From the NCBI GenBank assembly GCA_011009095.1, contig VTPC01090550.1, forward strand, positions 1 to 64,000: a stretch of DNA of 64,000 nucleotides, in the 5' to 3' direction. Made by a program: the position numbers and the translations under genes. Shown here in pieces: positions 10,855 through 22,520 of this stretch. The stretch's first letter is position 1; each line of letters starts with the position of its first letter. The notes under the pieces are model-generated. The model was given only the letters and a program-made list of their open reading frames with translations, ran no database searches and was not told the DNA's origin. The stretch comes from Ignelater luminosus. Taxonomy: Eukaryota > Arthropoda > Insecta > Coleoptera > Elateridae.

Positions 10855-12344
10855 ATGAATTGGACTGGTGAGGATTGTGCTTTTGTCGTCGAAACACTTA
10901 TCAAAAATAACGATTCTGTGATTGCGACGCAAAGAAATTTTTGTACTCACTTTGCGCTTGGCAGACATGCTCCCGTTCCAGACCGTAAAACGATATTGTT
11001 GTGGGTTATACACTTCAGAGCTAGAGGTTCAGTCCTAAAAAGAAAACCGCCTAGTAGACCAAGACGTGCCCGGATGTCAGAAAATATCCAAGCTGTAAGA
11101 AAATCAGTTTTAAGATCTCTCAGACATTCAGCTGTTAAACATGCTTCTGCTATGAATTTGTCAGGTCGGACTAGCAAAAGCGCAAAGCATATTGTAGCGA
11201 TAATCCTTCAAAACGTCTCAAAAAATGTTGTTTTGATAACAAGTGGAGAAACTCATTTCCATTTGTGTAATACTGCTAACAAGCAAAATTCTTGCTATTG
11301 GGCGGCAGAGAAAGCTTTACAGCTTCATGAAAGGCCACTTGTCAGCCCACGTGTTACTGTGTGATGTACGGTTGGATCGTTTGGAGTTTGGAGCCTTATC
11401 TTTTTTTGAGGAGAGTGGCGCAACTATTACAGTAACTGCCGATCGTTATATCAACTACCTGCTTGGCCACTTTCAGGAACCAAAACTTACGGAACTTCAA
11501 AATTCAAATGTTTGGTTTCAACAAGACGGAGCTGCGGCTTACACGCTTAGAAAATCAATGGACGTTTTAAGGGAAATGTTTCCAGGTGAACGAACTTTAG
11601 AAAAAGTTTCTGATAATGTATTGCTGAGATCGCAGCCTCTCAATCTCATTAAGGTGGTAGAAATGTCTTAATACCGGCAATACATTTGTTGAGTAAAAAC
11701 CATATGAATGATTGATACTGTTTTATTAAGTTCCAAATTTTTTTTTATACATAATTGACATGCTGACATTAATAACAAATTACAAACTAGGTAACAGAAA
11801 AATAACAAATATGCAATTGTAAAACTAGTGACAATTAAAATATACAATTCTGCAATTTTAGTTTTACAATTAGATTATCGTTTGACTGACCTAAACTTTT
11901 CTTTATTTACTTTTAATACGTTTATAGTATAGCATAGTAAATTTATCTACTCTCGTATTGTGTAAGTCGATACACATTGGTTGTAGACATGCTGACTAGT
12001 ACATTCCTGTACAATGACATGTGACGCACTTCTTTTAATGTGTTCCAAATGACCTAGAAAGTTTCTTTATTGAAAATAATTTATGTTGAAATATTAGATT
12101 TGATTTAATTTTATAGAAAATTGGAATTATGTTTTAAATGAAAAATAATCTGTTTAAGCCAAGATTAAAGACCAGATCACTTAATCTCGTTGCGCATAGA
12201 CGTTCACTCAATCTAGCCCCATGCGACTTTTTTCTCTACCTAAAATCTGAGGTCTACAAATACCGTCCAGAAAACACTGACAAATTAAAAGAAGCAATAC
12301 GCCAAAACATTACAGCAATATCGCCTCAAATGACGACTGAGTAA
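10855..12344 (+). pseudogene. IS630/Tc1/mariner-type transposase, unit 2, interrupted
   Basis: The better copy of the element in unit 1. The N-terminal HTH part (MNWTGEDCAFVVETLIKNND, PVPDRKTILLW, RKPPSRPRRARMSENIQAV) is open from 10855. The frame is then broken but continues through HFHLCNTANKQNSCYWAA, a block ending VWFQQDGAAAYTLRKS at about 11510-11560 (second catalytic Asp), and VLREMFPG. The final part (SLNLAPCDFFLYLKSEVYKY, third catalytic Asp, and LKEAIRQNITAISPQM) resumes at about 12206-12344. The 560 bp in between look like a later insertion between two copies of ctcaatct (11639-11646 and 12207-12214). The element is dead. Confidence 0.65.
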
Positions 12345-12631
12345 CGTAAGCCTTCAGAAATCAGCTACAAATGTGCATTGTAAAAATAGTCGCCATTTGG
12401 CCAATCTAATTTTTAAAAACTAATGAAAAAGCTGCATTATATATACTTTTGTTTAAAAACACAAAATTTCAAATAGACTTTAAAATAGCCTTTTAATTTA
12501 ATCTTACAATATAGGAGGTATTTCTGCCTGACCCTGTATTTAATAAATAAATTAATAAGTACCATTCTCAAATTCTTAGTTTCAATATTACTTTGTGATT
12601 TTCTTGCTTGTTGGAAATCATAAAATGTCAG

Positions 12632-12633
<2 letters not shown>

Positions 12634-12676
<43 letters not shown>

Positions 12677-12695
12677 CAACAACAATAATAATAAA
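12634..12695. repeat. (TAA)n microsatellite
   Basis: About 12 uninterrupted taa units, then four caa units, then more taa units. On the minus strand it reads as a long leucine run, which creates a spurious 93-codon ORF. Confidence 0.95.
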
Positions 12696-12699
12696 CATG

Positions 12700-13560
12700 T
12701 ACCTACAGGTATCCCCACTTACAAAGTAACTATAAATACTTACACACTTCAAAAAACAGAATATGAGTAGAAAACAATAACTAATATAATAAAAGTGTAG
12801 TATTGTGAAAATTTCTTAAATTTAAAATGGAAACGACAGTAGCCCGCAAGAGAAAATTCGGTAGTTGTTTCCCAAAAATGCAACCACCTACTTACAAGCT
12901 GTTAAAACCTACTGCAAGCCAAAATCAACTTGAACTGAACCAATCACAATTACTTACATAGTAAACAGCAAGAAATGAAAAATAAAAATAATAATAAATG
13001 TAAAGTTTATTTGGAATACAATATAGTGTTGTTGATATGCGTTTTAAATTTATTTAGAGATAAATTCTAAATATCTACTGTAGGTCTGCTGGGAAATTGT
13101 TATATACCTTTGTCATTGTTATGATTGATGACCTCGTATGTAAATTAGTTTTAGGACAACTGTAAGTAAACATAATTCTATTGGTGCAAGTACTTTTATT
13201 TCTATTTTGACTATCAGTTTATTTCAAAATAACAGCAGTTGCTCGTTACGTCTATGTTCTAATGGCTTCGTGTTGTAATTAGAAAGAAGCTCTCTGTAAT
13301 CTACACCCACTTCACCTGAGTTAAATCTTAACCTGCAATAAGTTACAAACTTTTTTAGATTTTTTCGATCAGCAGCAAATTATGAGTATAGTAAGGCTTC
13401 CAAACTATTGCTCCGTATTTAAGTTTTAATCGAATTAGTGTATTGAAGAGAAATTCATAATATCGACGCATCTCTGAAATTTCGAGTATTCCTAGTTAAG
13501 AAACCCAAAAGTGTAGATGCTGAATTAATGTTGATTTAATATAATAGTTAAAAAAAATCA
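12700..13560. other. spacer shared upstream of exons C and D
   Basis: 12706-13207 resembles 15893-16484 (shared tatccccacttacaaagtaa-like start and cagaatatgagtagaaaac). 13207-13480 resembles 6270-6560 and 16484-16660 (ggcttcgtgttgtaattaga). No coding sequence is recognised. It is part of the duplicated unit and may include regulatory DNA. Confidence 0.5.
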
Positions 13561-13803
13561 AATGGAAACACCATGTTAACATATTACTAGAAATAACAGA
13601 CAATTTAGTAATAAAAGTGTAAGCTTGTATTCTTTGTGTACTGCAACAATTAGATGGAAAAACATTTTCACCAAGAATTAATTCAAATAAAATACAAAAT
13701 CCATTCATTTATAACTGCGGCGGATCGGCGGATTGTTTCGACTAATATATTTTTCTCAACAGCAGCCCCAGAAAATACCTAGCAAACTACAATCTAAATA
13801 ATA
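13560..13803 (+). promoter_or_regulatory. conserved 5' flank of GR exon C
   Basis: Shares the gtaagcttgtattctttgtg and aaaaacattttcaccaagaa blocks with exons B and D, and the aaaatacctagcaaactaca block just before the ATG with A and D. It is a likely promoter/5' UTR. No TATA box is evident. Confidence 0.4.
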
Positions 13804-14715
13804 ATGCCCACTGGAAAAACTAAGTTTCTAAATCATTTAAAACCACTTTTATATTTATGTAAAATACTGGGTGTTGTATTTTACTCAGTAAATGAACATT
13901 CTTCTGCTAATAAGATTCAAGAATTATTATGGTTTCTTCCACTGTTTGTTTATTACACCTACTGTTTGTATCGTGCATTACTTTATCTTTCACAGGCCTT
14001 GTACAATGCAACTGACGTAATACGAATTACAATACTACTAGAAATATCACTGTGCGCATTTTCTGTGATTGTGAGAATAACAAACAGTATTGCAAACAGC
14101 AGCTGTACTAAAAGATTGTTAGTAAAGATACAAACGACTGCAGAAATATTAAATATTGTAACTTATCCTAATATCTGTAAATCAATTATCGTTTTATTTC
14201 TGGTGGAGCTTGTAAGTTTTTTTTTCGATTTTTTTATAGTTATATTTTCTGGAAATCAGTGGAATCCGTTTTATTATAATTATTTCCAATTGGCATTTTT
14301 AATTGGTGTTTTTGAAAGCTTTTACATCTATCACATTTTAAATGGCATTTCTGTACAGTTTAATGCAATTACTAAACAACTAGAAGATGAATTAGAGGTT
14401 ATAAAAAAAGAGAAAATTGTAGCATCTAACTCTGAAAAACTCATAGAGAGAATTAGTAATTTGAGAGATCTGTTATACGAACTAGCAAAACTTTCAAAAG
14501 AAGTTAACACAATATTTAGTGTGCAAATATTAGTAGCAATTGGGGTTAATTTTGTTTTTACAGTCATTCAAGCTTACTACACTGTGGCAGGCATAGAAAT
14601 AATGATGAGAGAACATAAGGTTAACATAATGATTACTGGAGGTTGTGTTTGGATTTTAATGTTGGCACTAGACCTTGTGTTTATTATCCTACCGTGGACT
14701 GCAGTTAAATATCAG
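13804..14715 (+). CDS. gustatory receptor alternative first exon C
   Basis: A 304-codon exon homologous to A and B. It is shorter because about 14 residues are missing from the cytoplasmic loop between membrane segments 4 and 5 (KKEKIVASNSEKLIERISNL, where A has an extra stretch including KLRYVKV). All six membrane segments and the terminal LPWTAVKYQ are kept. The donor CAG|GTAAAA at 14713-14721 is phase 0. Joined to 23121-23403 it gives 379 residues. The frame runs 24 codons past the donor to a stop, which I take as intron. Confidence 0.82.
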
Positions 14716-16669
14716 GTAAAAGACTTTCTACTACTATATAATTCATTATATCAAGTTAAGAGCCCCTTCACTAAAAATTTTTATTGTTGATTTTATTAGG
14801 AAAAATGTAAATTATATTGCGAACAATTGTCACATAATTATTACAATCTGACTTATTCTTTGCCAAATTCTAGGAGAAAAATCTAAGCTAAGATAATTGA
14901 TAATTAACAGGAACGTTTTTTGGTCATGTGAATAAACAATTGCAAACTTTCTTTGTGTTAAATTTATCACAAGTGAAGAAATTTAACCTTAAAACGGGAC
15001 GTGTTTTTATAGCCACCCGGTACATTTATTTAAATTTTAAAAAAAGAAAATCTGTTCAGGTTTACTTTATTAATATTTCCGTACATTTTTTCCTGTATAT
15101 TGTAACATTTATACTTAAAAAAAATTTAAAAATTATAAGCCTTTGTATATGTGTAATAAATTTAATAAAATTTTACTCTACTATGTCACTTCTGACCTGC
15201 ATGCAGTTTGAATTGCATATTCTTCTTTGCCCCTTTTGAAAGCTGTTGTTACAATTTTTGGTTTTTAATTCGATTTGCTAGCTGGCGTTCTTATAGTCTT
15301 GTTTGCTGAGTTTGATTGAGATCTGTTTGGATAAGGATTAGATAAGAATAAAACAGTTCAGTGAAGATTTATTAAATATTCCATGCCACATAGTATCGAG
15401 ATAGTGTATAGTCTTGGTGAGTAATCCTAATTCATCTGGACATCTTAAATGATCTGAAGAAACTATGCAAGCCAATTCAGCCAGTTAAATCCTTTTCTGG
15501 TAAACTTGGTTATAAGATGTAAGTCGAAGTTGTACGTTCTATATGTGCAGGCTTGGAAGAATTGACAGTAGTAAATGGTGAGCAAATAAGAAATTACATC
15601 GTGCTAATTTAAGTCCATGAAAGTTCAAGCCTGATTCCAGCGCGTTTAGGTAGCTGACCGTCTCTAAGAAAGTTCTAAGTTATAGCCTAGGTTATATCAG
15701 TATTAAATTTAATTAATGGTTGTAGAAATATAAATAGCGAAGTTAGTTTTGCATGTTAATCAAATTAAAATTTGCCTTATATTTTTGATTAATCGTTCCA
15801 TGCTAGTGTGCCTGTTAGAGATTAGTAATAACATTCTGAGTTTTTTCTTTTTAAATATCATTAAATGTCAATAATAATGTAATAAAGATTTATTACCACA
15901 CAGGTTTCCCCACTTACAGAGTAACTACAAATATTTACACATTCCAAAAAAAAAACAGAATATGAGTAGAAAACAAAAACTAATATAATAAAAGTGTACT
16001 ATTGAGAAAGTTTTTTAAATTTCTGTAAATGGAAAGTGTCGTCCACTATCAAAGACGATAACAAATTGATCCAGTTTCCTCTAAAACAACACACTATCCT
16101 CTAGAGAAGATTTGGTAGTCGTTACCAAACAAATCAGCTACTTTCTTACAAAGTGCTGAAAACTTACTTCGAGCAAAAATGAACTTAAACTGACTAATCA
16201 CAATTACTGACATAGTAAATGGCAAGTAATGAAAACTAAAAATAATAATAAATGTAGAGTTTATTTGGAATACAATATAGCGTTGTTGATATGCGTTTTA
16301 AATTTATATTTAGAGATAAATTCTAAATATCTAGGTTTGCTGGGAAATTAATATATACCTTTGTCATTACTATGATTGATGACTTCATATGTAAATTAGT
16401 GTTAGGACAACTTAAGTAAACAAAATTCTATTGGCACAAGTACTTTTACTTGTATTTGAGCCAGTAAAATTGACGCATCGCTTTGACTATCATTTTTTTA
16501 AAATAACAGTTCTAATGGCTTCGTGTTGTAATTAGAAAAAAGCTCTCTGTAATCTATGCCCACTTCACCTGAGTTAGATCTTAACCTCCAATAGTTACAA
16601 ACGTTTTCGGATATTTTTGATAAACACCGAATTATGACTATAGTAAGGATTCCAAACTGTTGCTCCGTG
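14716..16669. other. GR array spacer, unit 3 (lacks the two transposons)
   Basis: Carries the atagccacccggtacattta block near 15010 and the sequence that flanks the mariner in units 1 and 2. At about 15760-15800 the left mariner end (tttgccttatatt) is followed directly by the right flank (gattaatcgttccatgctag). The mariner and the second transposase are therefore both missing. No gene is recognised. Confidence 0.6.
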
Positions 16670-16831
16670 TAAGCTTGTATTCTTCGTGTACTGCAACAAT
16701 TAGATGGAAAAACATTTTCACCAAGAATACAAAATCTATTAATTTATTAACTGCGGCCAATTGTTTCGATTAATATTCTTTTCTCAACAACACACGTACA
16801 AAATACCTAGCAAACTGCAATCCATACAATA
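16670..16831 (+). promoter_or_regulatory. conserved 5' flank of GR exon D
   Basis: Same two blocks as before exon C, with the final stretch aaatacctagcaaactgcaa almost identical to that before exon A. It is a likely promoter/5' UTR. Confidence 0.4.
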
Positions 16832-17785
16832 ATGCCCGTTAGAAAAACTAAGTTTCTAAATCATTTAAAACCACTTTTATATTTATCTAAAGTACTAGGT
16901 GTTGTATTTTATCCAGTAAATGAACATTCTTCCTCTAGTAAAATTCGAGAATTATTATGGTTTCTTCCGCTCTTTGTTTATTACATCTACTGTTTACATC
17001 GAGGTTTACTTAATTTTTTTCGAGATAAATTATAATGGAACTGATGTAGCACAAATTACAGAACTAATAGAAATAGTACTATGTGCATTGCAAATGATTG
17101 CGAGAACAACAAACAGTATTGCAAACTGTAACAGTACTAAAAAATTGTTAGTAAAAATACAAAAGAATGCAGAAATATTAAATATTGTAACTTATCCTAG
17201 TATCTGTAAATCAATTATTATTTTATCTCTAGGAGAACTTTTAAGTTTAATAGCTGATTTCTTCTTTGTAACAGTTTCTAGAAATAAGTTTAATCAGTTT
17301 TACTACAGTAATAACTTTGAGATAACGTTCCTAATCGGAGCTTTTGAGTGCCTTTATATCCATCAAATTTTAAATGGCATCTCTATACAATTTAGAGCAA
17401 TTACTAAACAACTACAAAATGAATTGAAGATCATAAGAAAAGACAAGATTGGAAGCAACTCTGAGAAATTAGGATATGTAAAAGTAATTAACAATAAATC
17501 ATCTGAGAATCTTATAGTAAGAGCTAGACATATTGGAGATCGATTCTATGAGCTAGCAGCGATATCAAAAGAAGTTAACAGAATATTCAGTGTGCAAATA
17601 TTAATAGCACTTGGGGTTAATTTTTTTTTATAGTCATTCAGGTTTATTATACCGCTTCTGATATAGGAATGATTATAAGACAATATAAGGCTGACATATT
17701 GATTGCTTCGAATTGTATTTGGATTTTAGTGTTTGCACTAAATGTTGTGTTGACTATCCTACCATGGACTACACTTAAATATCAG
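16832..17785 (+). pseudogene. gustatory receptor first exon D with two compensating frameshifts
   Basis: Full-length homologue of exons A-C from MPVRKTKFLNHLKPLLYLSK to a KYQ-type end and a donor CAG|GTATAG at 17783-17791. The total length, 954 bp, is a multiple of three. Two shifts interrupt it. At about 17010-17025 there is one extra T in a T run (LLNF becomes out of frame, resuming as FFEINYNGTDVAQITELIE). At about 17620-17632 one T too few in a run ends the second frame at TAG. Outside these points it is well preserved, with six membrane segments recognisable. It is either a young pseudogene or an intact exon with two homopolymer assembly errors. The latter is plausible because both lesions are in T runs and cancel each other. 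Confidence 0.75.
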
Positions 17786-19500
17786 GTATAGGAGTTTTTA
17801 GTGCAATGATAATTGATTATATCAAGTTAGGTGTCGTTTGCAGGTAGTTCCTGTTTTGGTTTTTATTGTTGATTTTATTAGAAAGATAAATAGAGATTTT
17901 AAGTTTCTCGATCACTCTGTATACTGAGAATCATATAGTTGAAATTCTAGTAATCATTTCTAGAGATTAGAAATTCAAGTTCACCAAACTGCAAAAGTTT
18001 CAAACCCTAATGTTTATTAGACTATGGCAATAGCTGGTAAAGATTCTTGACGTGCATAAAGTTTCTCCCATAATCTACAACATTTGTAAAGAAATCATGA
18101 AGCAGTGACAGTTAAATATTTCGAAAACTGACTGAAAGCAAAAAACAACTGCACTATTTGTTGAAAAAATAAGATTTGTGGTCCTCCAAAGCTGCCACAT
18201 TGCAGAATTGAATCCTAAGGGGCAGGCAGTTAAAAAGTTTTACAGCATCGTAACTTAGTGACCCATAAGAAATAGCAGGACCATGATTGAGAACATTAAA
18301 TCGTGAACAATAGGGAGTTTTCCCATTGTGGATGGAAGATCTACATACTAATCAGGTTTTCACAAAAATGAATAAACAGTTGCAAGATGTACAAAAAGCT
18401 TTTCTTTCAAGATCAGCTACTTAGATTGAAAAAGAAGTCGACAGACGTGATCATATTTACAAACACTGTAAAAATATTTAAGACACGCATTTTGCAACTT
18501 CTGCATGCTATCTAACACATTAAAGCAAATTCGTAATACAAACAACAATTCGCGAAGAGTAACCCTGTTTTGTTTACATTTGTTTACATTTTGGTAAGAT
18601 GCCCTGCAGGCTAATTTGTTTTCAACGTTGAAAAGATTTATTTAAAGCTAGCTTACTCAACTAATACAAGTCAGTTCAATTTTCTAAGAAAACGAACGAA
18701 TTTATGCAGTCAGTTGTAACAGTTGTAACAGTTAGTCCGTGAGAACGTTGAACTCTTTCATACTCAACAAATAATTTAATATGGTCCGCGCACAATTGTT
18801 TTAAGTGCTGGACTATCGAAAGATCTACAGATCTTGAGAACCACGCTACAAGTTTGCTGACTTGGCTGTCCAACCGGAGGCGAGTAACTCCTGGGGCAAA
18901 ATTTATTGACTGAATATCTGAACTAAGGTTCACCAATGAAATTTCTTCAGCTTTACTTTAGCTAAATAAACGAAGATTAATAAATGTCATTACAGCAACT
19001 TCACATATGGCTTATAAAGATTCGGTTGAAGATTCTCACGGTAATCACTGAAAAAAAAAGATAAGCTGCTATAGATAAAAACTTTTCTACAACGAAACCG
19101 CGCACTTCAACTGACGATACAGTACACTAAGCCGTTGAGGCTGCCGAAACAAACTGAGTTAGCAAGGAATAGTTCTCTTTAATAATAGTGAGTTTTAATT
19201 TTTACATTATCTTCTTTATTTGATTTGCTTTCTTATTATGTTCTGACTTCTGTTTAAGAACTACGTCCAATTTCTTCTTTTTTGTTTACCTTCTGGTTTT
19301 CTTACTATTGCTATGCCATATATCTCTTGCAAAACGTTAAGAAATAACCTTTCGAGTGTGACATTGGTTGTGTTTGCATCCAACTGTGTTTCTTGAAGAA
19401 TTAAATTCAATACTTTTATTTCATCTATGGCACGATACCAGATTTGGATACTTCTGGTTTTATATTGTCCGCTATAATTTCTTCTAGTTTCTTTAGATCT
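17786..19500. other. intron or spacer, no gene recognised
   Basis: AT-rich DNA in the presumed intron between exon D and the shared GR exons. No open frame with recognisable similarity and no clear terminal repeats were seen. Confidence 0.5.
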
Positions 19501-20118
19501 CTGGTCTAGGAAACTCACCTTTTGATAGGCAGGGTTTTTTCGTGCCAGTCTCTTTCTTTCACTAGAGAAGGTTGCATCTGCAGACCTTTTATACGTCGCA
19601 TTAGGTGAGTGACATTGTTAATGTCACCAATTGGCTTAAGCGATGTCAGAGACAACGACGCATGCAGCATCTGCGGAGCATGCCCTGCGACATGCTCAGA
19701 ATTAAATGGAGGCAGTGGTCTGTTTCTTTGAAAATTGTAGCATGAACGGAGCTGAAGCGTATCGGAGACTGGCGTTGGCGTTTTCTTGCTACAGCGAGCG
19801 TGTTGTGTCGTGACGCTCTAAGAAAAAGGGTGTTGGAATAAAACACATAGACGAAAGAACAAACTAGAAACCTTAGTTGGCTTGATGTAGAAGAGGAGAG
19901 TCGTTAGAGATATTGGAAGAGAGAAACAAGAGCGTATCGTGTAAATTTTATTCTCTGTCGAGTAACAGTGCTGGAGTTATTAGCAGGGGTAGCATCTTCT
20001 TATTGGTTTTAACGTCGTCTGATAACTGTATTAGCAAAGTCTGTCTAGAGCGTTGCCTGATAACATTCCCCACTGCTTAGAGACCGGGTCAGTACTGTTA
20101 TTTTTATTGTTCTAAATA

Positions 20119-21540
20119 GTCTAGTCAATGAATGCCCAAAAGTGGATTGTAGAGGACATGGAAAGGGGGGGAATTTTTCTCTTGAGGAATGTGTTGGCGG
20201 TAGTTAGGAGGCACAGATACTAAAAGTCCCCGCCCCTAGCTCTGCCGCTTCAGGGGAAGAGGGGGGTGGAAAGGTCCCTCTTTTCGGTTTTTCGCTTGTA
20301 ACTCGGAAAAGGGTGCGTCGTACGGTGAAAAGTACTGCTTACAAAATAAAAGATAATTAAATTCCCTACAAGAATGCTTATATTTATTTTTGTCCTATGG
20401 GTTATAGTTTCCGAGATTTCGCTAGCGCAAATCTGTAATTTTTGAAAAACTTTTTTTGCCTTGCATTTTTCGTCGAAGTTCTCCTTCTAACTCCTCAGCC
20501 TTATGTGTTCGGAAAAGTCGTCACACAGGGTGTTGTAGAGCATTACATTTCCTCCAGAAATATATATATTTACTAATGTATCTTCGACAGGTCAGAAGTT
20601 ACAGCAATTTGAAATTTTCGGATAAATTTCGTGATTTCTCAAGAAAGTTACACTTTCGTTATTATTGTTATTTATGTATTAAGAAACTGGAATTTGCCAA
20701 AGATCAGTAAGATTTTTCTTAAATTCCAGTTTCCTAAAAACCGACAAAAGGGACCTCCCCCACCCCTAAAGCGGCAGGGCTAGGGGCGGGGACTTTTAGT
20801 ATCTTTGCCTGCTTACTATCCGCAACATATTTCTTAAGAGAAGAATTCCACTACAACCCCCTTTTGGGCATTCATTGACTTTTCTTGGGAAATCACGAAA
20901 TGTAACCAAAAACTTCAAGTTGCTGTAACCTCTGACCTGTAGAAGGTAAATTAGTAACTATTACATATTTCTAAAGCGGATTGAATGCTCTACAACTTTT
21001 TGTATGACGACGTTTCTGTAAATCATAAGGCTGAGGAGTTAGAAGAACAAGTTTGACGAAAAATGTGAGGCAAAAAAAGTTTTTTGAAAATTATCGATCT
21101 TCGCTGGCGAATATCTCGGAAACTATAACACATAGAAAGAAAGTTAATATAGAGAGTCTTGTAGGAAATGTAATTATCTTTTATTTTGTGGAAAATACTT
21201 TTTACCAAACAACTCACCGTTTCCGATTATAAGCAATAAACCGAGAAGAGGGACCTTTCCACCCCCCTCTTCCCCTGAAGCGGCAGGGCTAGGGGCGGGG
21301 ACTTTTAGTATCTTTGCCTCCTAACTACCCCCAACACATTCCTCAAGAGAAAAATTTCCCCCCTTTCCATGTCCTCTATAACCCCTTCGTTGACCGGACT
21401 AAAAACCCACTTTTACAATCGTTGGATAACTTTATCGAAGGTATCATTGTCATGGATACAATTGTAAAAATGGCAAACAACAGTTGTATCCATGACAATA
21501 ATACCTTCGATAAAGTTATCCAACGACTGTAAAAGTGGGC
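20119..21540. repeat. foldback element with long inverted arms
   Basis: Left arm about 20119-20690 runs tcaatgaatgcccaaaagtgg, then ggacatgg, then gactaaaag...ccgcccct and aggggaagaggggggtggaa. The right arm reverses this about 20880-21400 (ttcccctgaagcggcagggc, ggggacttttagtatctttg, ccatgtcctctata). A third, partial, reversed copy of the arm end sits in the centre at 20750-20880. The right side ends in a separate small hairpin (21406-21539). No transposase is visible, so it is non-autonomous. Confidence 0.7.
21406..21539. repeat. 134-bp near-perfect hairpin
   Basis: Arms of about 60 bases (cccacttttacaatcgttgg and on, to its inverse ending aaaagtggg) with only about three mismatches, around a loop of about 13 bases (near aaaatggcaaac). 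It forms the right edge of the foldback element. Confidence 0.85.
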
Positions 21541-21999
21541 CTAAGTAGAGAATAAGTAGAACATTAATCTATACATAGCTCAAAATTACAAATAACAATA
21601 CATGGAAAAAAACAGACTGAAAGTTAACAATGATGCAAGTAACCAAGATGAAACTTAAAAATAATGATTGTCCTTTCCTTAGAACTACTGATTGTCTTTG
21701 GGAAACTTAGCACTAAACACTTGATGTCTCGCTGATACACTTATCGTTCGCTATACTCACGATTATTCACCCACCAGATATCACTAGATCTGCTGCACTG
21801 AATCTTGGCGAGGCAGGTCTCGGTTGGGCTGGTACTACAGGTCTGGGTGTGTTGACGCTGCATGGCTTTGCGGTGCGAGTCGTATTGGATCCATTAGAAG
21901 TTCTCTCAGTTCTCTTCTCGTCCCTGCACGTTCTATGGATGTGGTTGTTGGTGTTCTTCGGGGATAGTACGTTTTCGCTGTGGTTGGTGTACAAGTTGC

Positions 22000-22380
22000 C
22001 ATGAACTTATCGGAGTCAATGTCGGAGTCGTCTACGTCGTAGAGCGCTTTGGCTTTGGGCTCTGTGTTCGTAGGCTTCGGGTCGTTGGAGATTGAAAACT
22101 GCTCGTTTCTCGTTGAGGGCTCGGGTAGTCACAGACTCGTCGGAGACTGTTGAGCTGGTGGTGAGCTCGGCAGCAACGAGGGTTTGTACCGTGGACTCGT
22201 CGTCCTGGGCGTGGTGGACGTCCGCGGTGGAGAGAATCTCGACTCGAGCGTTGTCGATGGATCCGATGAGGGCAGATGGAAGTGTCGGCTCATCGTGTGT
22301 CGTGTCGTGGAAGGTGGCAGCGACAGAGACAATTGATGTCGTGAGTCTATTGGTTCGCTGGAATCATTTTCATGATCAGC
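22000..22380 (-). pseudogene. minus-strand coding remnant of the retroelement-like repeat
   Basis: A minus-strand frame without ATG runs about 100 codons (VAATFHDTTHDEPTLPSALI, HHAQDDESTVQTLVAAELTT, ending near a stop at about 22017). It is clearly related to the minus-strand frame at 26012-26356 (FHDSTLDEPTAPSALISPAD, YHAQDDEFTIQTLAAS). Two diverged copies keeping one frame show it was coding. I do not recognise the protein; a gag-like or ORF1-like product is a guess. Confidence 0.45.
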
Positions 22381-22520
22381 ACCCGAAACTCCTTGTGGTT
22401 TTTAATGTTGGTGGTTAAATGGGCGCTATTGGGAGGCCGTTGGTTTCTTCTCCCAGAAGGATTGACGTTGACTGTTTTTCTGCGACTGTTGGTGCTGCCG
22501 AACACGCCCTAGTATTGAGC

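Larger units (their letters stand above)
19600..22520. mobile_element. decayed retroelement-like repeat, copy 1, split by a foldback element
   Basis: 19620-20104 resembles 24880-25350 and 27060-27470, with shared landmarks ggggtagcatct and taactgtattagcaa, then ataacattcccyactgctt. 21760-22420 resembles 25560-26360 (ctcggttgggctggt near 21818 and 25605, and a minus-strand coding-like stretch). The two parts are separated by a foldback insert at about 20119-21540. Flanking sequence ctaaatag...taagtagagaataagtag continues across the insert as gtcgagaaataagtc does in the other copy. The element is probably an LTR retrotransposon, unclassified. Confidence 0.45.

Noticed and set aside
12437-12718. 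93-codon minus-strand frame with a long leucine run
   Set aside because: The leucines come from the taa microsatellite at 12634-12695, and the remainder has no recognisable similarity.
22092-22418. 108-codon plus-strand frame
   Set aside because: The opposite strand carries the frame conserved with 26012-26356, so this is a shadow.
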